This document shows positions 8,423 to 18,368 of a stretch of DNA of 64,000 bases, piece after piece; the stretch's first letter is position 1; each line of letters starts with the position of its first letter. Made by a program: the position numbers and the translations under genes. This DNA comes from JAAUTT01 sp963846585 (lineage in GTDB: Bacteria; Bacteroidota; Bacteroidia; Bacteroidales; JAAUTT01): positions 186,001-250,000 of the forward strand of contig CAWJWO010000002.1 of NCBI GenBank assembly GCA_963846585.1. Reading direction: 5' to 3'. The notes under the pieces are model-generated. The model saw only the letters and a list, made by a program, of their open reading frames with translations, was not told the origin of the DNA and searched no databases.

Positions 8423-8728
8423 ATGCCAAGCATTTTTGAGTATTTAGGAATTTTAATATTTTTCTATTCCAATGAACATGAACCGATCCATGTACATGGA
8501 AAATGCAGTGGATTTGAAAGTAAAGCAGAATTTTATATAGTCAATGGTAAGGTCACGGAAATTCACATAAAACCAGTTAAAGGATATAGCCCATTAACTG
8601 GTTCAAAACTCAATGACTTTAAAGATTTTTTAGAAGCATACTCAGAAAAGATAATTCAAAAATGGATTGATTATTTTGTATTTCATAAGGATATTGAATT
8701 TGAGAAAATTAATACACGGATTAAATGA
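8423..8728 (+). CDS. DUF4160 domain protein
   Basis: 101 residues. The opening MPSIFEYLGILIFFYSNEHE followed by PIHVHG is the hallmark of DUF4160 (P.I....G..I.I...DH.PPHFHV). Its TGA stop overlaps the ATG of the following DUF2442 gene (ATGA at 8725-8728). DUF4160 and DUF2442 genes are commonly paired, and a toxin-antitoxin role has been proposed, but the biochemical function is unknown. It sits inside the tRNA-Met-bounded segment. Confidence 0.8.
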   Translation: MPSIFEYLGILIFFYSNEHEPIHVHGKCSGFESKAEFYIVNGKVTEIHIKPVKGYSPLTGSKLNDFKDFLEAYSEKIIQKWIDYFVFHKDIEFEKINTRIK

Positions 8729-9003
8729 AAATAATTGAAGATTATAACAACTTTCAGGTTGAACTGATTGAAATAAAAACAATAAATTACATTGGAGATT
8801 TTGCAATAAGAATATTTTTTAGTGACGGATCTAATCGTTTAGTTGATTTTAGACAGTTTTTAGAATCATCGTTACATCCGTCAATACGAAAGTATTTAGA
8901 TGAAGACAGGTTTAAGCAATATCAAATCGTAGATGGTAATCTTAATTGGAATAATTATGATTTGATATTTCCGATTGAAGATTTATACCAAGGGAAATTA
9001 TAA
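8725..9003 (+). CDS. DUF2442 domain protein
   Basis: 92 residues. Recognisable features are the RIFFSDGSNRLVDFRQFLES core followed by L.D...F.QY.I.DGNLNW.N.DLIFPIEDLY, matching DUF2442 (…V.FSDG....D……F….D…F..….. G.I.WPNG.D..PE.LY). The start overlaps the DUF4160 stop, so the pair is coupled. The function is unknown, possibly the second component of a toxin-antitoxin-like pair. Confidence 0.8.
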   Translation: MKIIEDYNNFQVELIEIKTINYIGDFAIRIFFSDGSNRLVDFRQFLESSLHPSIRKYLDEDRFKQYQIVDGNLNWNNYDLIFPIEDLYQGKL

Positions 9004-9134
9004 AAAACAACTAATAAAATACCTCCCTCTCCTATTATGCTGGAGTCGGATTCTGGAGTCGCAAAAAATGGGGTTATGTAGTCTTTTGTAAGTTTTCAAC
9101 CTCTGGAAACCCAGTAAATACGTTATGAACATAG

Positions 9135-9271
9135 GATTCATAATCATGAGGTCGGCGGATCATTCCCGCCTCTCGCTACAGAAAATAGTGTTTAGTGCTT
9201 GGTGCATAGTGCATAGAGGGAATTCCGACTATATAACCATTTGCACAGAATTTGCACCACAAAATCCAATA
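9135..9271 (+). repeat. Direct repeat copy B: orphan tRNA-Met 3' half plus flank
   Basis: The second copy of the 137-bp segment at 4627-4763. Positions 9135-9178 are the anticodon arm to discriminator of tRNA-Met without the 5' half, so no functional tRNA is made here. The same non-canonical T-loop is present. The flank beyond the tRNA has diverged by a few substitutions. Confidence 0.85.
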
Positions 9272-9612
9272 CTCTTCTTCAAGCATATTTTGAATGTTTC
9301 TTTTTTCTGCATCTTCTAATGATTCCAGCATTTTCAGTTTTTATTCTTATCATTAATGTAGGTTATCAATATTCCGCTTTTGTGGTATCTTTTCTCAAAC
9401 AATTCCATTTAATCAAATATCTTAGTTTTATTTCTATTTTGTTTTTACAGAACCTATACAAGCCTCCGTTTCTTCAACACCATCAATCCACTGTTTTAAA
9501 GTTTTTATCCTTTCTCTTGTTAATAGTTCCAAATATGAATATACACACATTGGATAACATAAAATTCTATTTTTATCAGAGATTTTCATTTAACACCATT
9601 AACTATTAAAGA
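9272..9612. other. Gene-free stretch after the tRNA fragment
   Basis: The plus-strand open frame here translates to an implausible hydrophobic, Phe/His-rich string and is rejected. On the minus strand only short peptides exist, for example 51 codons at 9434-9589 and a Glu-rich one from about 9335 running into the tRNA fragment. None is recognised. The region may hold decayed genes. Confidence 0.4.
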
Positions 9613-10116
9613 ATGGAATTCACCCGTAAAGATTTTAACGAAACGATAGATTTAGCAGGGCTATTAAAAAAAATAGACAATATTGATGCCCATTATGTAG
9701 ATAAGGTTTCGGATGAAATTTTTAAATATCAGCCGTTCTTTTTATCAGTTTTGCTGGGTTATAGCCTTGATGTAACTCCTGTGGAGATGGAAGAAATTAT
9801 GAAAATTTACTTTCTGATTTGGGAATATTTTAGAGGTAATAAAAATGTTCTGACAAAAAAATTAACACAGGCTATTTACGAGAAAATTCAAAATAGAAAT
9901 ATCCAAATATTGAAAAATAGCGAAACTATAAAATCAAAAACTGCCCGGAAGAAAGTGTATAATGATGACTTACAAAATCTTAACTCCAAAGCGTTATTGA
10001 CTGCAATTTTATTTAGGTTTGACACTCAACCTGTGCTGATGGAAATGGAAGTACAGTTAAAAGGAATAATTATGATCAGTACCAAAAGTTTTATTGAGTG
10101 CTTTGAATCAATATAG
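9613..10116 (+). CDS. Hypothetical protein, 167 residues
   Basis: Soluble, largely helical by composition, starting MEFTRKDFNETIDLAGLLKK. There are no membrane segments and no motif I recognise. The middle (PVEMEEIMKIYFLIWEYFRG) is amphipathic helical, followed by a Lys-rich linker and a more hydrophobic end. Codon usage looks native. It stands alone between the tRNA fragment and a DUF952 remnant. No function can be assigned. Confidence 0.5.
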   Translation: MEFTRKDFNETIDLAGLLKKIDNIDAHYVDKVSDEIFKYQPFFLSVLLGYSLDVTPVEMEEIMKIYFLIWEYFRGNKNVLTKKLTQAIYEKIQNRNIQILKNSETIKSKTARKKVYNDDLQNLNSKALLTAILFRFDTQPVLMEMEVQLKGIIMISTKSFIECFESI

Positions 10117-10322
10117 CCGGTGTATACTTATGACCTTATCAAAATTAAAAATTAGTCATTCTACTATAATGGAACTTTTAAACAGTTTGGTGGTTTTTAC
10201 CTGGTAGCTAATTCTGATGTTATAGGCATTGGGACGATCTGCTATGATCAAACCAAAAAGCCCGAAACCTCTCTCGAACAGTCTATAAGTTAATATAAGA
10301 TCCATCTGTTGGTGGCAGGCAC

Positions 10323-10451
10323 GACCCAGGTGTCGGCAATCTGTTTCCGCACATATATGGCTCAATTAATATTTCTGCGGTGTTAAATGTTGTCGATTTT
10401 CCCCCGAATGAAAACGGTTTATTTGAACTTCCCGTCGAGATAATATTGTGA
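10323..10451 (+). pseudogene. DUF952 family protein, C-terminal remnant
   Basis: The frame from 10323 to the TGA at 10449-10451 reads GVGNLFPHIYGSINISAVLN then VVDFPPNENGLFELP. The LFPHIYG and FPP(N/D)E.G.F.LP motifs are the end of DUF952 proteins. The upstream frame is interrupted by a TAA about ten codons before, and the N-terminal half is not recognisable, so this is a fragment. Confidence 0.55.
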
Positions 10452-10458
10452 TAATCAC

Positions 10459-11883
10459 TTAGCTAATTTTTACTCCGTGTTTCCACACATAATAAACTGG
10501 TATCCCCGCTATCACGATGATCAAACCAGGCCAACTGTATAATGGTTTATATATTAATAAAATGGCTTCTATAATAACGCAAAGGACAATATACATTGCA
10601 GGTATTACCGGATAGCCAATGGTTTTATAAGGCCTGTCAATATCGGGTTTACGGTAACGCAATACAAAAACGGCTGTTATTGTAAGAATATTAAAAACCA
10701 GGGCCGCAAAAATCACGTAATTAAGAAGTTGACTGTACGTTCCGGAAAGACACAAAAGTGTAGCCCAGCATGCCTGAAACCAAAGCCCTGTGGCGGGAAC
10801 ACCTTTGCGATTAAGTGTGGCGGCTTTTTTAAAAAATAATCCGTCGTTGGCCATGGCGTAATATACCCTGGCACCCGAAAAGATTATTCCATTATTACAT
10901 CCAAACGTAGAAATAACAACAACTATAGCCATGAAGATCTCGGCTGGCCGGCCAAGGATTTGTTTCATAACCGCCGTGGCAACCCTGTCCTCCGATGCGA
11001 ACTGAATCCCCTGACTAACAACGGTCAATCCTGTTCCTGAACCTGTTACCGGTAATATGTAAATATATACCATATTCACCAGGAAATAAATCAGGCAAAC
11101 TATAATTGTCCCCAGTAGCAAGCTTAAGGGGACGTTCTTTTTGGGATTTATCACTTCTCCAGAAGTAAACGTAATGTTGTACCACGAATCGGACGCAAAT
11201 AAGGTACCAATCATTGATATTCCTAAGGCAACAATTAACGCAAAACCCCCAAGTGGAACAGCTATATTATTTTCGACACGGGTCGCCTTCCACCAGTTAA
11301 CAGGTTTAAAATGGGTAGCGAACAAAGCACCTATAACGAGGAACAACAATAGTATACCTATTTTAGAATAAGTGAAAAGGTTTTGAACTTTTTTACCGTG
11401 TTCAATCCCGGAAGTATTTATCCAGGTTAACACTAAAATAGAAAGGATCGCTAATAATTGTGTGTAATTAAACCTAAAGGAATGATATTGAAATAAATAA
11501 TTCTTCTCTGAAATCCATGGGGCCAAAACCCCTGAAAACTTACTGAAAGCCATTGCCACTGCAGCAATAGTACCACATTGTATGACCAGGAAAAGGGTCC
11601 ATCCGTATAAAAAGCCAAACAACGGTGAGTATGCTTCTCGGAGATATACATAAGTTCCCCCGGCATTAGGTAATATACTGGATAGCTCTCCATAGCTGAG
11701 GGCCGCAAAAACAGTCATAATACCGGCAATTGCCCAAACCAGCAATAACCAACCAGGTGCACCTAAATTCCTTGCAATTTCGGCACTAACAATAAATATC
11801 CCCGATCCAATCATAGATCCCATAACGATAGCCGTAGAATCAAATAAATTAAGATTTCGATGAAATCTTCCGGATGTAGCCAT
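10459..11883 (-). CDS. APC superfamily amino-acid permease
   Basis: 474 residues with about 12 membrane segments. The N-terminal STAIVMGSMIGSGIFIVSAE is the classic first-helix Gly-rich motif of APC/LAT-type transporters, followed by the conserved AALSYGELSSILPNAGGTY of helix 3. The central FASDSWYNITFTSGEVINPK is typical of LAT-like members. It likely exchanges or imports neutral amino acids across the inner membrane; the exact substrate cannot be read. It is a monocistronic gene with no partner nearby. Confidence 0.88.
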   Translation of the reverse strand: MATSGRFHRNLNLFDSTAIVMGSMIGSGIFIVSAEIARNLGAPGWLLLVWAIAGIMTVFAALSYGELSSILPNAGGTYVYLREAYSPLFGFLYGWTLFLVIQCGTIAAVAMAFSKFSGVLAPWISEKNYLFQYHSFRFNYTQLLAILSILVLTWINTSGIEHGKKVQNLFTYSKIGILLLFLVIGALFATHFKPVNWWKATRVENNIAVPLGGFALIVALGISMIGTLFASDSWYNITFTSGEVINPKKNVPLSLLLGTIIVCLIYFLVNMVYIYILPVTGSGTGLTVVSQGIQFASEDRVATAVMKQILGRPAEIFMAIVVVISTFGCNNGIIFSGARVYYAMANDGLFFKKAATLNRKGVPATGLWFQACWATLLCLSGTYSQLLNYVIFAALVFNILTITAVFVLRYRKPDIDRPYKTIGYPVIPAMYIVLCVIIEAILLIYKPLYSWPGLIIVIAGIPVYYVWKHGVKIS

Positions 11884-12095
11884 ATATTTACAGGAATGAA
11901 AACGTAACCCTTCTGATAATTTTGATTTAAATATATAACTTTATTTTTTAGAACCGAAAAATTAACATAATAGCATAATTATTAAGTCAATGGTGGTTCT
12001 ATGGCAGGCTGATTATTTGTAATTGTCTTACTTTTTCAGTTAGTTGGAGAACTGATTATCGTTGCTTTTCAAAAAACTGCTTTTTTTATCCCGTC

Positions 12096-15000
12096 TCATA
12101 ACTGAACTATAATTTTACGGAATACATCTATTTCTCCAATATTTATTTTAATAAGGTACATTCCGTTGCTTTTGAAACAATTAGTATTTATGATTAAACT
12201 TCTGGTTTCAAATGAGGCTTGTTTAAATACAACAACTCCGTTTAGATCTATTATATCTATAGTAACCTTTTCAAAATTTTGCAAACCGTCTATGTTGAAT
12301 TCACTTCCATGGACGGGATTTGGATAAACCAATATTGAATTATATTGAATCGAAGATATACCTGTCGGGTTTGTGGAAACTGCCAAGGTAGCATCTTCGG
12401 AAACATTATCTGCTGCATCCCTGGCAGAAACTGTCATTAAATACATAGTTGAGGCGGTTAGCCCTGTAACCTGGATGGAAGTATCTGTTACCGAAGTAAG
12501 AATATTGCCATCTAGATAAACATTATAACCTGTAACACCAACATTATCAGTTGAGGCATTCCAGCTCAAAGTAAAACCTGTTTCAGTAATACTATTTGCA
12601 GCTAAACCTCCAGGAATGCCTGGAGGATGTGTGTCGGGCGTAGTAACATTCAAGGCCGCGCTCACAGGTGAAACATTATCTGCTGCATCCCTGGCAGAAA
12701 CTGTCATTAAATACATAGTTGAGGCGGTTAGCCCTGTAACCTGGACGGAAGTATCTGTTGCCGAAGTAAGAATATTGCCATCTAGATAAACATTATAACC
12801 TGTAACACCAACATTATCAGTTGAGGCATTCCAGCTTAAAGTAAAACCTGTTTCAGTTATACCATTTGCACCTAAACCTGCAGGAATGCCTGGAGGATGT
12901 GTGTCGGGCGTAGTAACATTCAAGGCCGCGCTCACAGGTGAAACATTATCTGCTGCATCCCTGGCAGAAACTGTAATTGAATACATAGTTGAGGCTGTTA
13001 GCCCTGTAACCTGGACGGAAGTATCTGTTGCCGAAGTAAGAATATTGCCATTTAGAAAAACATTATAACCCGTAACACCAACATTATCAGTTGAGGCATT
13101 CCAGCTTAAAGTAAAACCTGTTTCAGTTATACCATTTGCAGCTAAACCTGCAGGAATGCCTGGAGGATGTGTGTCGGGCGTAGTAACATTCAAGGCCGCG
13201 CTCACAGGTGAAACATTATCTGCTGCATCCCTGGCAGAAACTGTAATTGAATACATAGTTGAGGCGGTTAGCCCTGTAACCTGGACGGAAGTATCTGTTG
13301 CCGAAGTAAGAATATTGCCATCTAGAAAAACATTATAACCCGTAACACCAACATTATCAGTTGAGGCATTCCAGCTTAAAGTAAAACCTGTTTCAGTTAT
13401 ACCATTTGCACCTAAACCTGCAGGAATGCCTGGAGGGTGTGTGTCGGGCGTAGTAACATTCAAGGCCGCGCTCACAGGTGAAACATTATCTGCTGCATCC
13501 CTGGCAGAAACTGTAATTGAATACATAGTTGAGGCGGTTAGCCCTGTAACCTGGATGGAAGTATCTGTTGCCGAAGTAAGAATATTGCCATCTAGAAAAA
13601 CATTATAACCCGTAACACCAACATTATCAGTTGAGGCATTCCAGCTTAAAGTAAAACCTGTTTCAGTTATACCATTTGCACCTAAACCTGCAGGAATGCC
13701 TGGAGGGTGTGTGTCGGGCGTAGTAACATTCAAGGCCGCGCTCACAGGTGAAACATTATCTGCTGCATCCCTGGCAGAAACTGTAATTGAATACATAGTT
13801 GAGGCGGTTAGCCCTGTAACCTGGATGGAAGTACCTGTTGCCGAAGTAAGAATATTGCCATCTAGAAAAACATTATAACCCGTAACACCAACATTATCAG
13901 TTGAGGCATTCCAGCTTAAAGTAAAACCTGTTTCAGTTATACCATTTGCACCTAAACCTGCAGGAATGCCTGGAGGGTGTGTGTCGGGCGTAGTAACATT
14001 CAAGGCCGCGCTCACAGATGAAACATTATCTGCTGCATCCCTGGCAGAAACTGTAATTGAATACATAGTTGAGGCGGTTAGCCCTGTAACCTGGATGGAA
14101 GTACCTGTTGCCGAAGTAAGAATATTGCCATCTAGAAAAACATTATAACCCGTAACACCAACATTATCAGTTGAGGCATTCCAGCTTAAAGTAAAACCTG
14201 TTTCAGTTATACCATTTGCACCTAAACCTGCAGGAATGCCTGGAGGGTGTGTGTCGGGCGTAGTAACATTCAAGGCCGCGCTCACAGATGAAACATTATC
14301 TGCTGCATCCCTGGCAGAAACTGTAATTGAATACATAGTTGAGGCGGTTAGCCCTGTAACCTGGATGGAAGTACCTGTTGCCGAAGTAAGAAAACTGCCA
14401 TCTAGAAAAACATTATAACCCGTAACACCAACATTATCAGTTGAGGTATTCCAGCTTAAAGTAAAACTTGTTTCAGTAATACTATTTGCAGCTAAACCTC
14501 AGGAATGCCTGGAGGGTGATTGTCGGGCGTAGTGACATTTAAGGGCCGTGCTCACATTTGAAACATTATCTGCCGTATCCATGGCAGAAACTGTCATTGA
14601 ATTCATAGTTGAGACGTATAGTCCTGTAACCTGGAGGAAAGTATCTGTTACCGAAGTAAGAAGATTGCCATCGAGAAAAACCTTATAACCTGTAACACCA
14701 ACATTATCAGTTGAGGCATTCCAGCTTAAAGTAAAACCTGTTTCCGTTATATTATTTGCAGCTAAACCTGTAGGAATGCTTGGAGGGTGATTGCCGGCAG
14801 AATCGTATTGCCCGATAAACCATGTCGACAAACTGTCGAAAACAACTGCTTTTGCTGCATTTTGTATATTAGCTGCATCTAAAGTGCTTAAATCATAATC
14901 ATATGTTGTTTGAGTAGGGTCCTTTCTAAAAATGGCTGAATAAAAGGTGCAGGCTATAGCATAAGATCCTGCTTCAGAGGGATGGCTTTGATCAGCCTGA

Positions 15001-15572
15001 TATAATTCTATTGTTGGATAATTTTGTCTGATATATCGCCAAACAGCGCCAGCGGGTGATACTTCCGTATGGTATGTTTCAGCCATATACATATATGACA
15101 ATCGTGTCAAGGCATCCATTCCTATATATGTACAAACATCAGGGTAATCCTGACATCTGCTTGAATCGCCATACTCTCTTCCCCAGGTCATGTACAGTAT
15201 AGTTATTGCACCAGGATTATAAGTCTTTATATAATTGTTTAATATATTTACATAAGGATAAACATTGACTTCCTGAAAGGCGACAGGATAAGAAGGATTC
15301 TGACTATATTCCTGTAAAACAACATAATCCCAACCTCCCTGCCGGATTAGTCCTAGTGTTGTACTGTCGGTGGAATGGCCTTCAAGGGAATAGCCGCTTA
15401 TAGCGCTCATGCCAAATATTAATGTATTGCCTGTAGAACTTGCTATATTGGCAACTAATTGTGGCATATTATTAGTATAGGTATAACTGTTACCTATGAA
15501 CAATACTTTTTTTGTCTGGCTTTGTATCGCAAGCTCGAAAAAAATAAAAATTAATATCAGAATTTTCTTCAT
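12096..15572 (-). pseudogene. Secreted SGNH hydrolase - FN3 array - T9SS tail, frameshifted
   Basis: Two adjacent minus-strand frames (15572-14499 and 14336-12096) are parts of one gene. The first starts with a signal peptide (MKKILILIFIFFELAIQS), then an SGNH esterase-like domain: block I FIGNSYTYTNN (Ser about 29) and DQSHPSEAG (Asp 194, His 197). One FN3 domain follows. Comparison with the repeat consensus shows one extra G near 14543 and one missing base near 14498; between them the frame shifts and meets TGA. After both indels the frame is restored, giving a broken FN3 and seven more, then a type IX sorting tail (SILVYPNPVHGSEFNIDG … GMYLIKINIGEIDVFRKIIV). The intact protein would be about 1,150 residues, exported and T9SS-secreted. 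Confidence 0.8.
12396..14790 (-). repeat. Tandem 270-bp repeats encoding FN3 domains
   Basis: About nine tandem units of exactly 270 bp (90 residues), each encoding one fibronectin type III domain with the pattern HPPGIPAGL.AN.ITETGFTL, SWNASTDNVGVTGY.V.LDG and TGLTASTMY…VSARDAADNVS. The central six units differ at only a few positions at DNA level, so they expanded or were homogenised recently. Outer units (around 14600-14790 and 12396-12640) are more diverged. The array is a spacer between the enzyme domain and the secretion tail. Confidence 0.9.
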
Positions 15573-15885
15573 CCTTTATTCTTTCTATAATTTTCTTATG
15601 ACACTAAATTATATTTAAGCAATTTTTGCGTTAAATTAGTTTTATCTAATAACAATAGTTAGAATTCTGTTACAATATTAATTGACTTAACTATAATAAT
15701 TGTAAAAATATGACAAAACGATCCATTTATTTGATAGAAATAGATAATTCATTTATTTAGTAATTTTCCTGGTGACACCTCTATTTAGACAAAATAAGTT
15801 TTTTGTGTCGAATAAGGTAACTTGTTAAAATTAATACTTTCCAAACAGTAAAATTGCTGATATACTTAAAACGCTATTATTCATA
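15573..15885. other. Intergenic stretch, nothing recognised
   Basis: 313 bp of AT-rich DNA between the start of the SGNH gene and the end of the GH5-like gene, both on the minus strand. It must contain the promoter of the SGNH gene, but I see no match to the Bacteroidota -7 element (TAnnTTTG) at sensible spacing that I would defend. No terminator-like hairpin with a T-run was seen. Confidence 0.4.
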
Positions 15886-16895
15886 CTATTGTTTGATTAA
15901 TATTTTATAAATAAGATCAAAATATGAATTGGTTTCATGTTTTTTGGCAGTTTGAGTTGCACTCCAGGAAGGCGATACCATATTCATAGGGCCTGTTTTG
16001 TTTAAACCATCTGAATTGTCGCCATTCCAGGCCCATGCTAAAATATCCCAGCCTTTGCTTTTTGCATAATTCACAACTTCCAGCCAATTGCATTGACCGT
16101 TGTTTTTATCATAATTACCGAATTCTCCAATTATGCAAGGCAGGTTTGTCTTGTTAAGGTCGTCTAAATCTTCCTTTTGCAACCACCTTTTTTAGCCATA
16201 TTATATCCGTTCGGATAAATATGTGCTGAGAGGACTATTTTTTTATCACTTATTTTTAATCCATTTGTTTCAATTCCCAATACTGCCCTGGAAGCCTGGT
16301 CTATTCCCTGTCCGAAACCGGGGATATCAATAACAATATATCCTGAATATTTTTGGCGTAAAATAGTTATAGCCTCAGAATAGATTTTAGCATATAACTC
16401 TGCAGTAATGTTATGTGAACCCCATTCATTTATAATATTTATAGTAAATGGAACTTCTGTACCACTATTCATCCGAATTAATTCCTTATTTAAAACATCA
16501 TAATTTTTTAACCACCAGTTTGCAGCTTCTCTTACAAAATCAGGGTTGTCTGAACCATTTGCCTTATAATTGTGATATGTTGCAATAATTTTCAACCCCA
16601 GTTTATGTGATTTATATATCCATTTTGCTGCCTGAATAGCATCAACAGGAGTATTTACAGGATCTATTTCTATACGTATTGATTTTATTCCCGGGAATTT
16701 TCCAATAAAATCCCACGAACATTCAGGATTTCCTGAATTATAATACGAAGGCTGAATATTAATGCCATTTCCAAATAACGAATTTGATTTCTGTTCAATT
16801 GTAATATTATTCTGAGCATTAGAAACATAACAGATGTTCATAATTGATATAATACAAAAGATCTTTAATAAAAAAGAGAAACTTATTCTTTTCAT
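15886..16895 (-). pseudogene. GH5-like endoglycanase split by a frameshift
   Basis: The frame 16895-16164 begins with a signal peptide (ending near SNAQN, residue 28) and a clan GH-A barrel. NGINIQPSYY opens strand 1, and INIINEWGSHN carries the acid/base Glu (about residue 157) in the position of the NEP/NEW motif. It ends GYNMAKKGGCKRKI. The second frame (16182-15886) continues the barrel: LPCIIGEFGNYD supplies the nucleophile Glu (GEFG), then ILAWAWNGDN. Loss of one base at the aaaaaaggtgg tract around 16184-16194 separates the two catalytic residues. It was a secreted beta-glucanase or mannanase; which one is not decided. Confidence 0.75.
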
Positions 16896-16962
16896 AATTT
16901 GAAATTTATTGGTACAACTTTGTGTAAAAATATTACAATTAATTCAAGTTGTTATTACAATT

Positions 16963-18361
16963 CACTATTGTCCGATTAAAAATTAGATAAAGGCGAGCAT
17001 AACTCAACCCTTCTCTTTTTTTAGTAGATTTGGTTTTCGCGAACTAAATCATACTATGGACAAAACTACTCATTTTTTTGGGCAATCCGTATTCGGACAG
17101 CTGATTTCTTTAATACAACCATAAGTGATAATGGCATCAGTAAAGGAAACACAATCAGATTATTACGTTAAGAAGTTCATGACAAAAGATCATCTGATCA
17201 GTATGCTTTTTTGTGTATTTGCAAAATGCAGTTCCCTTAGGGAAGTATCAGGAGCGATGCTTGGATTGTCTGGTAAAACAAAACATTTCGGGCTTAAGCA
17301 TATTCCGTATAGAAGTACTTTAGCAGATGCAAATAAAAGACGCGATGCCAGTGTGTTCGGATTAATTTATAACAGGCTATTACGACAATATGGTCATCTT
17401 TTATCGGACAGCCAAATTAAAGATGTGATAAACAAACAAATAGAAATTTTTGACAGTACCACTATTAGTTTATTTCAAGATATAATGAAATGCGTTGGTC
17501 GAAAACCGAAATCCGGTAAACGTAAAGGTGGTGCAAAAGTACATACTGTTATCAATGTTGATGAAACTGTTCCTAAAATGATATGGTTTACACATTCAGC
17601 AACAAACGACCATGTTTTATTGAATAAATTAAAGCTGGATTCCAATACCATTTATGTATTTGACAAGGGATACAATGATTACAAGGCATTTAAAAAATTT
17701 AAAGAATCAGGTACAGGTTTTGTAACAAGGATAAAAGACAATGCTGCATATACTGATGTTCAAAAACTTGAAATTGACGAACATATACACAGTGGAGTAA
17801 AGGATGATAGTATCATAGAAGTGACCGTAAAGGATGCAAAGGATATCTCAAAATTGGAATTACGGAAAATAACATTTTATGACAGGGTTTTAAAGAGAGA
17901 ATTTGAATTTCTGACAAATTTATTTGATATGAGAGCTGATTTGGTTGCAGCTATTTATAAGCTACGTTGGCAAATTGAATTGCTATTCAAGCAATTAAAA
18001 CAGAATTTTCCTTTGAAATATTTCCTGGGGGATAATGAAAATACAATAAAAATTCAAATCTACAGTGCATTAATTGCAAACTTGTTAATGACAGTAATTC
18101 AAAAACAATTAAAGAGAAGCTGGGCATATTCAAATCTTGTAAGTTTTTGTAAAATACATTTGTTCAATTACATTCATTTAATGAAATTCCTTGAACATCC
18201 AGATAGGGATTGGCAAAAGTCACAGGTTAATATTGTACAGTTATCTCTATTTTAGAAGGGGCTTACTTTTTAAAAATAGTAAAACTATAAAATAATACTA
18301 TTGATTATCAATAAGTTTTGCTATTGAAAATTTTATTTTATACTTTTATCGGACAATAATG
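16963..18361 (+). mobile_element. IS4-type insertion sequence
   Basis: A 19-bp imperfect terminal inverted repeat (16963-16981 and 18343-18361, three mismatches, shared core attgtccgat) encloses one transposase frame. The right end lies only 8 bp before the ATG of the MauE/thioredoxin gene at 18369, so that gene must be transcribed from within the element or has lost its promoter. No certain target duplication was found. Confidence 0.75.
17056..18255 (+). pseudogene. IS4 family transposase (DUF4372 N-term), ochre-interrupted
   Basis: From ATG 17056 the frame reads a DUF4372-type N terminus (KTTHFFGQSVFGQLISLIQP), then TAA at 17122-17124, then continues in frame from GTG 17125 through VKETQSDYYVKKFMTKDHLI to the end. 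DDE domain: IEIFDSTTISLF (Asp), TIYVFDKGYNDY (Asp) and the late YKLRWQIELLFKQLKQNF (Glu in Y-(2)-R-(3)-E-(6)-K), the IS4 signature. The usual start is the upstream ATG, so TAA removes the first 23 codons. Restart at GTG 17125 could still give a nearly full protein of 376 residues. Confidence 0.8.
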
Positions 18362-18368
18362 GTTCAAA

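Noticed and set aside
9434..9589. Minus-strand 51-codon peptide
   Set aside because: Short, no recognised motif, no coupled neighbour; could be chance.
9125..9609. Plus-strand open frames over the tRNA fragment and following DNA
   Set aside because: They translate duplicated tRNA sequence and an implausible Phe/His-rich string; no homology pattern or neighbour supports them.
10156..10365. Minus-strand 69-residue frame
   Set aside because: It overlaps the DUF952 remnant on the other strand and has no recognisable features.
12886..14418. Six 60-residue plus-strand frames spaced 270 bp
   Set aside because: They are antisense shadows of the FN3 repeats and exist only because the repeats are near-identical.
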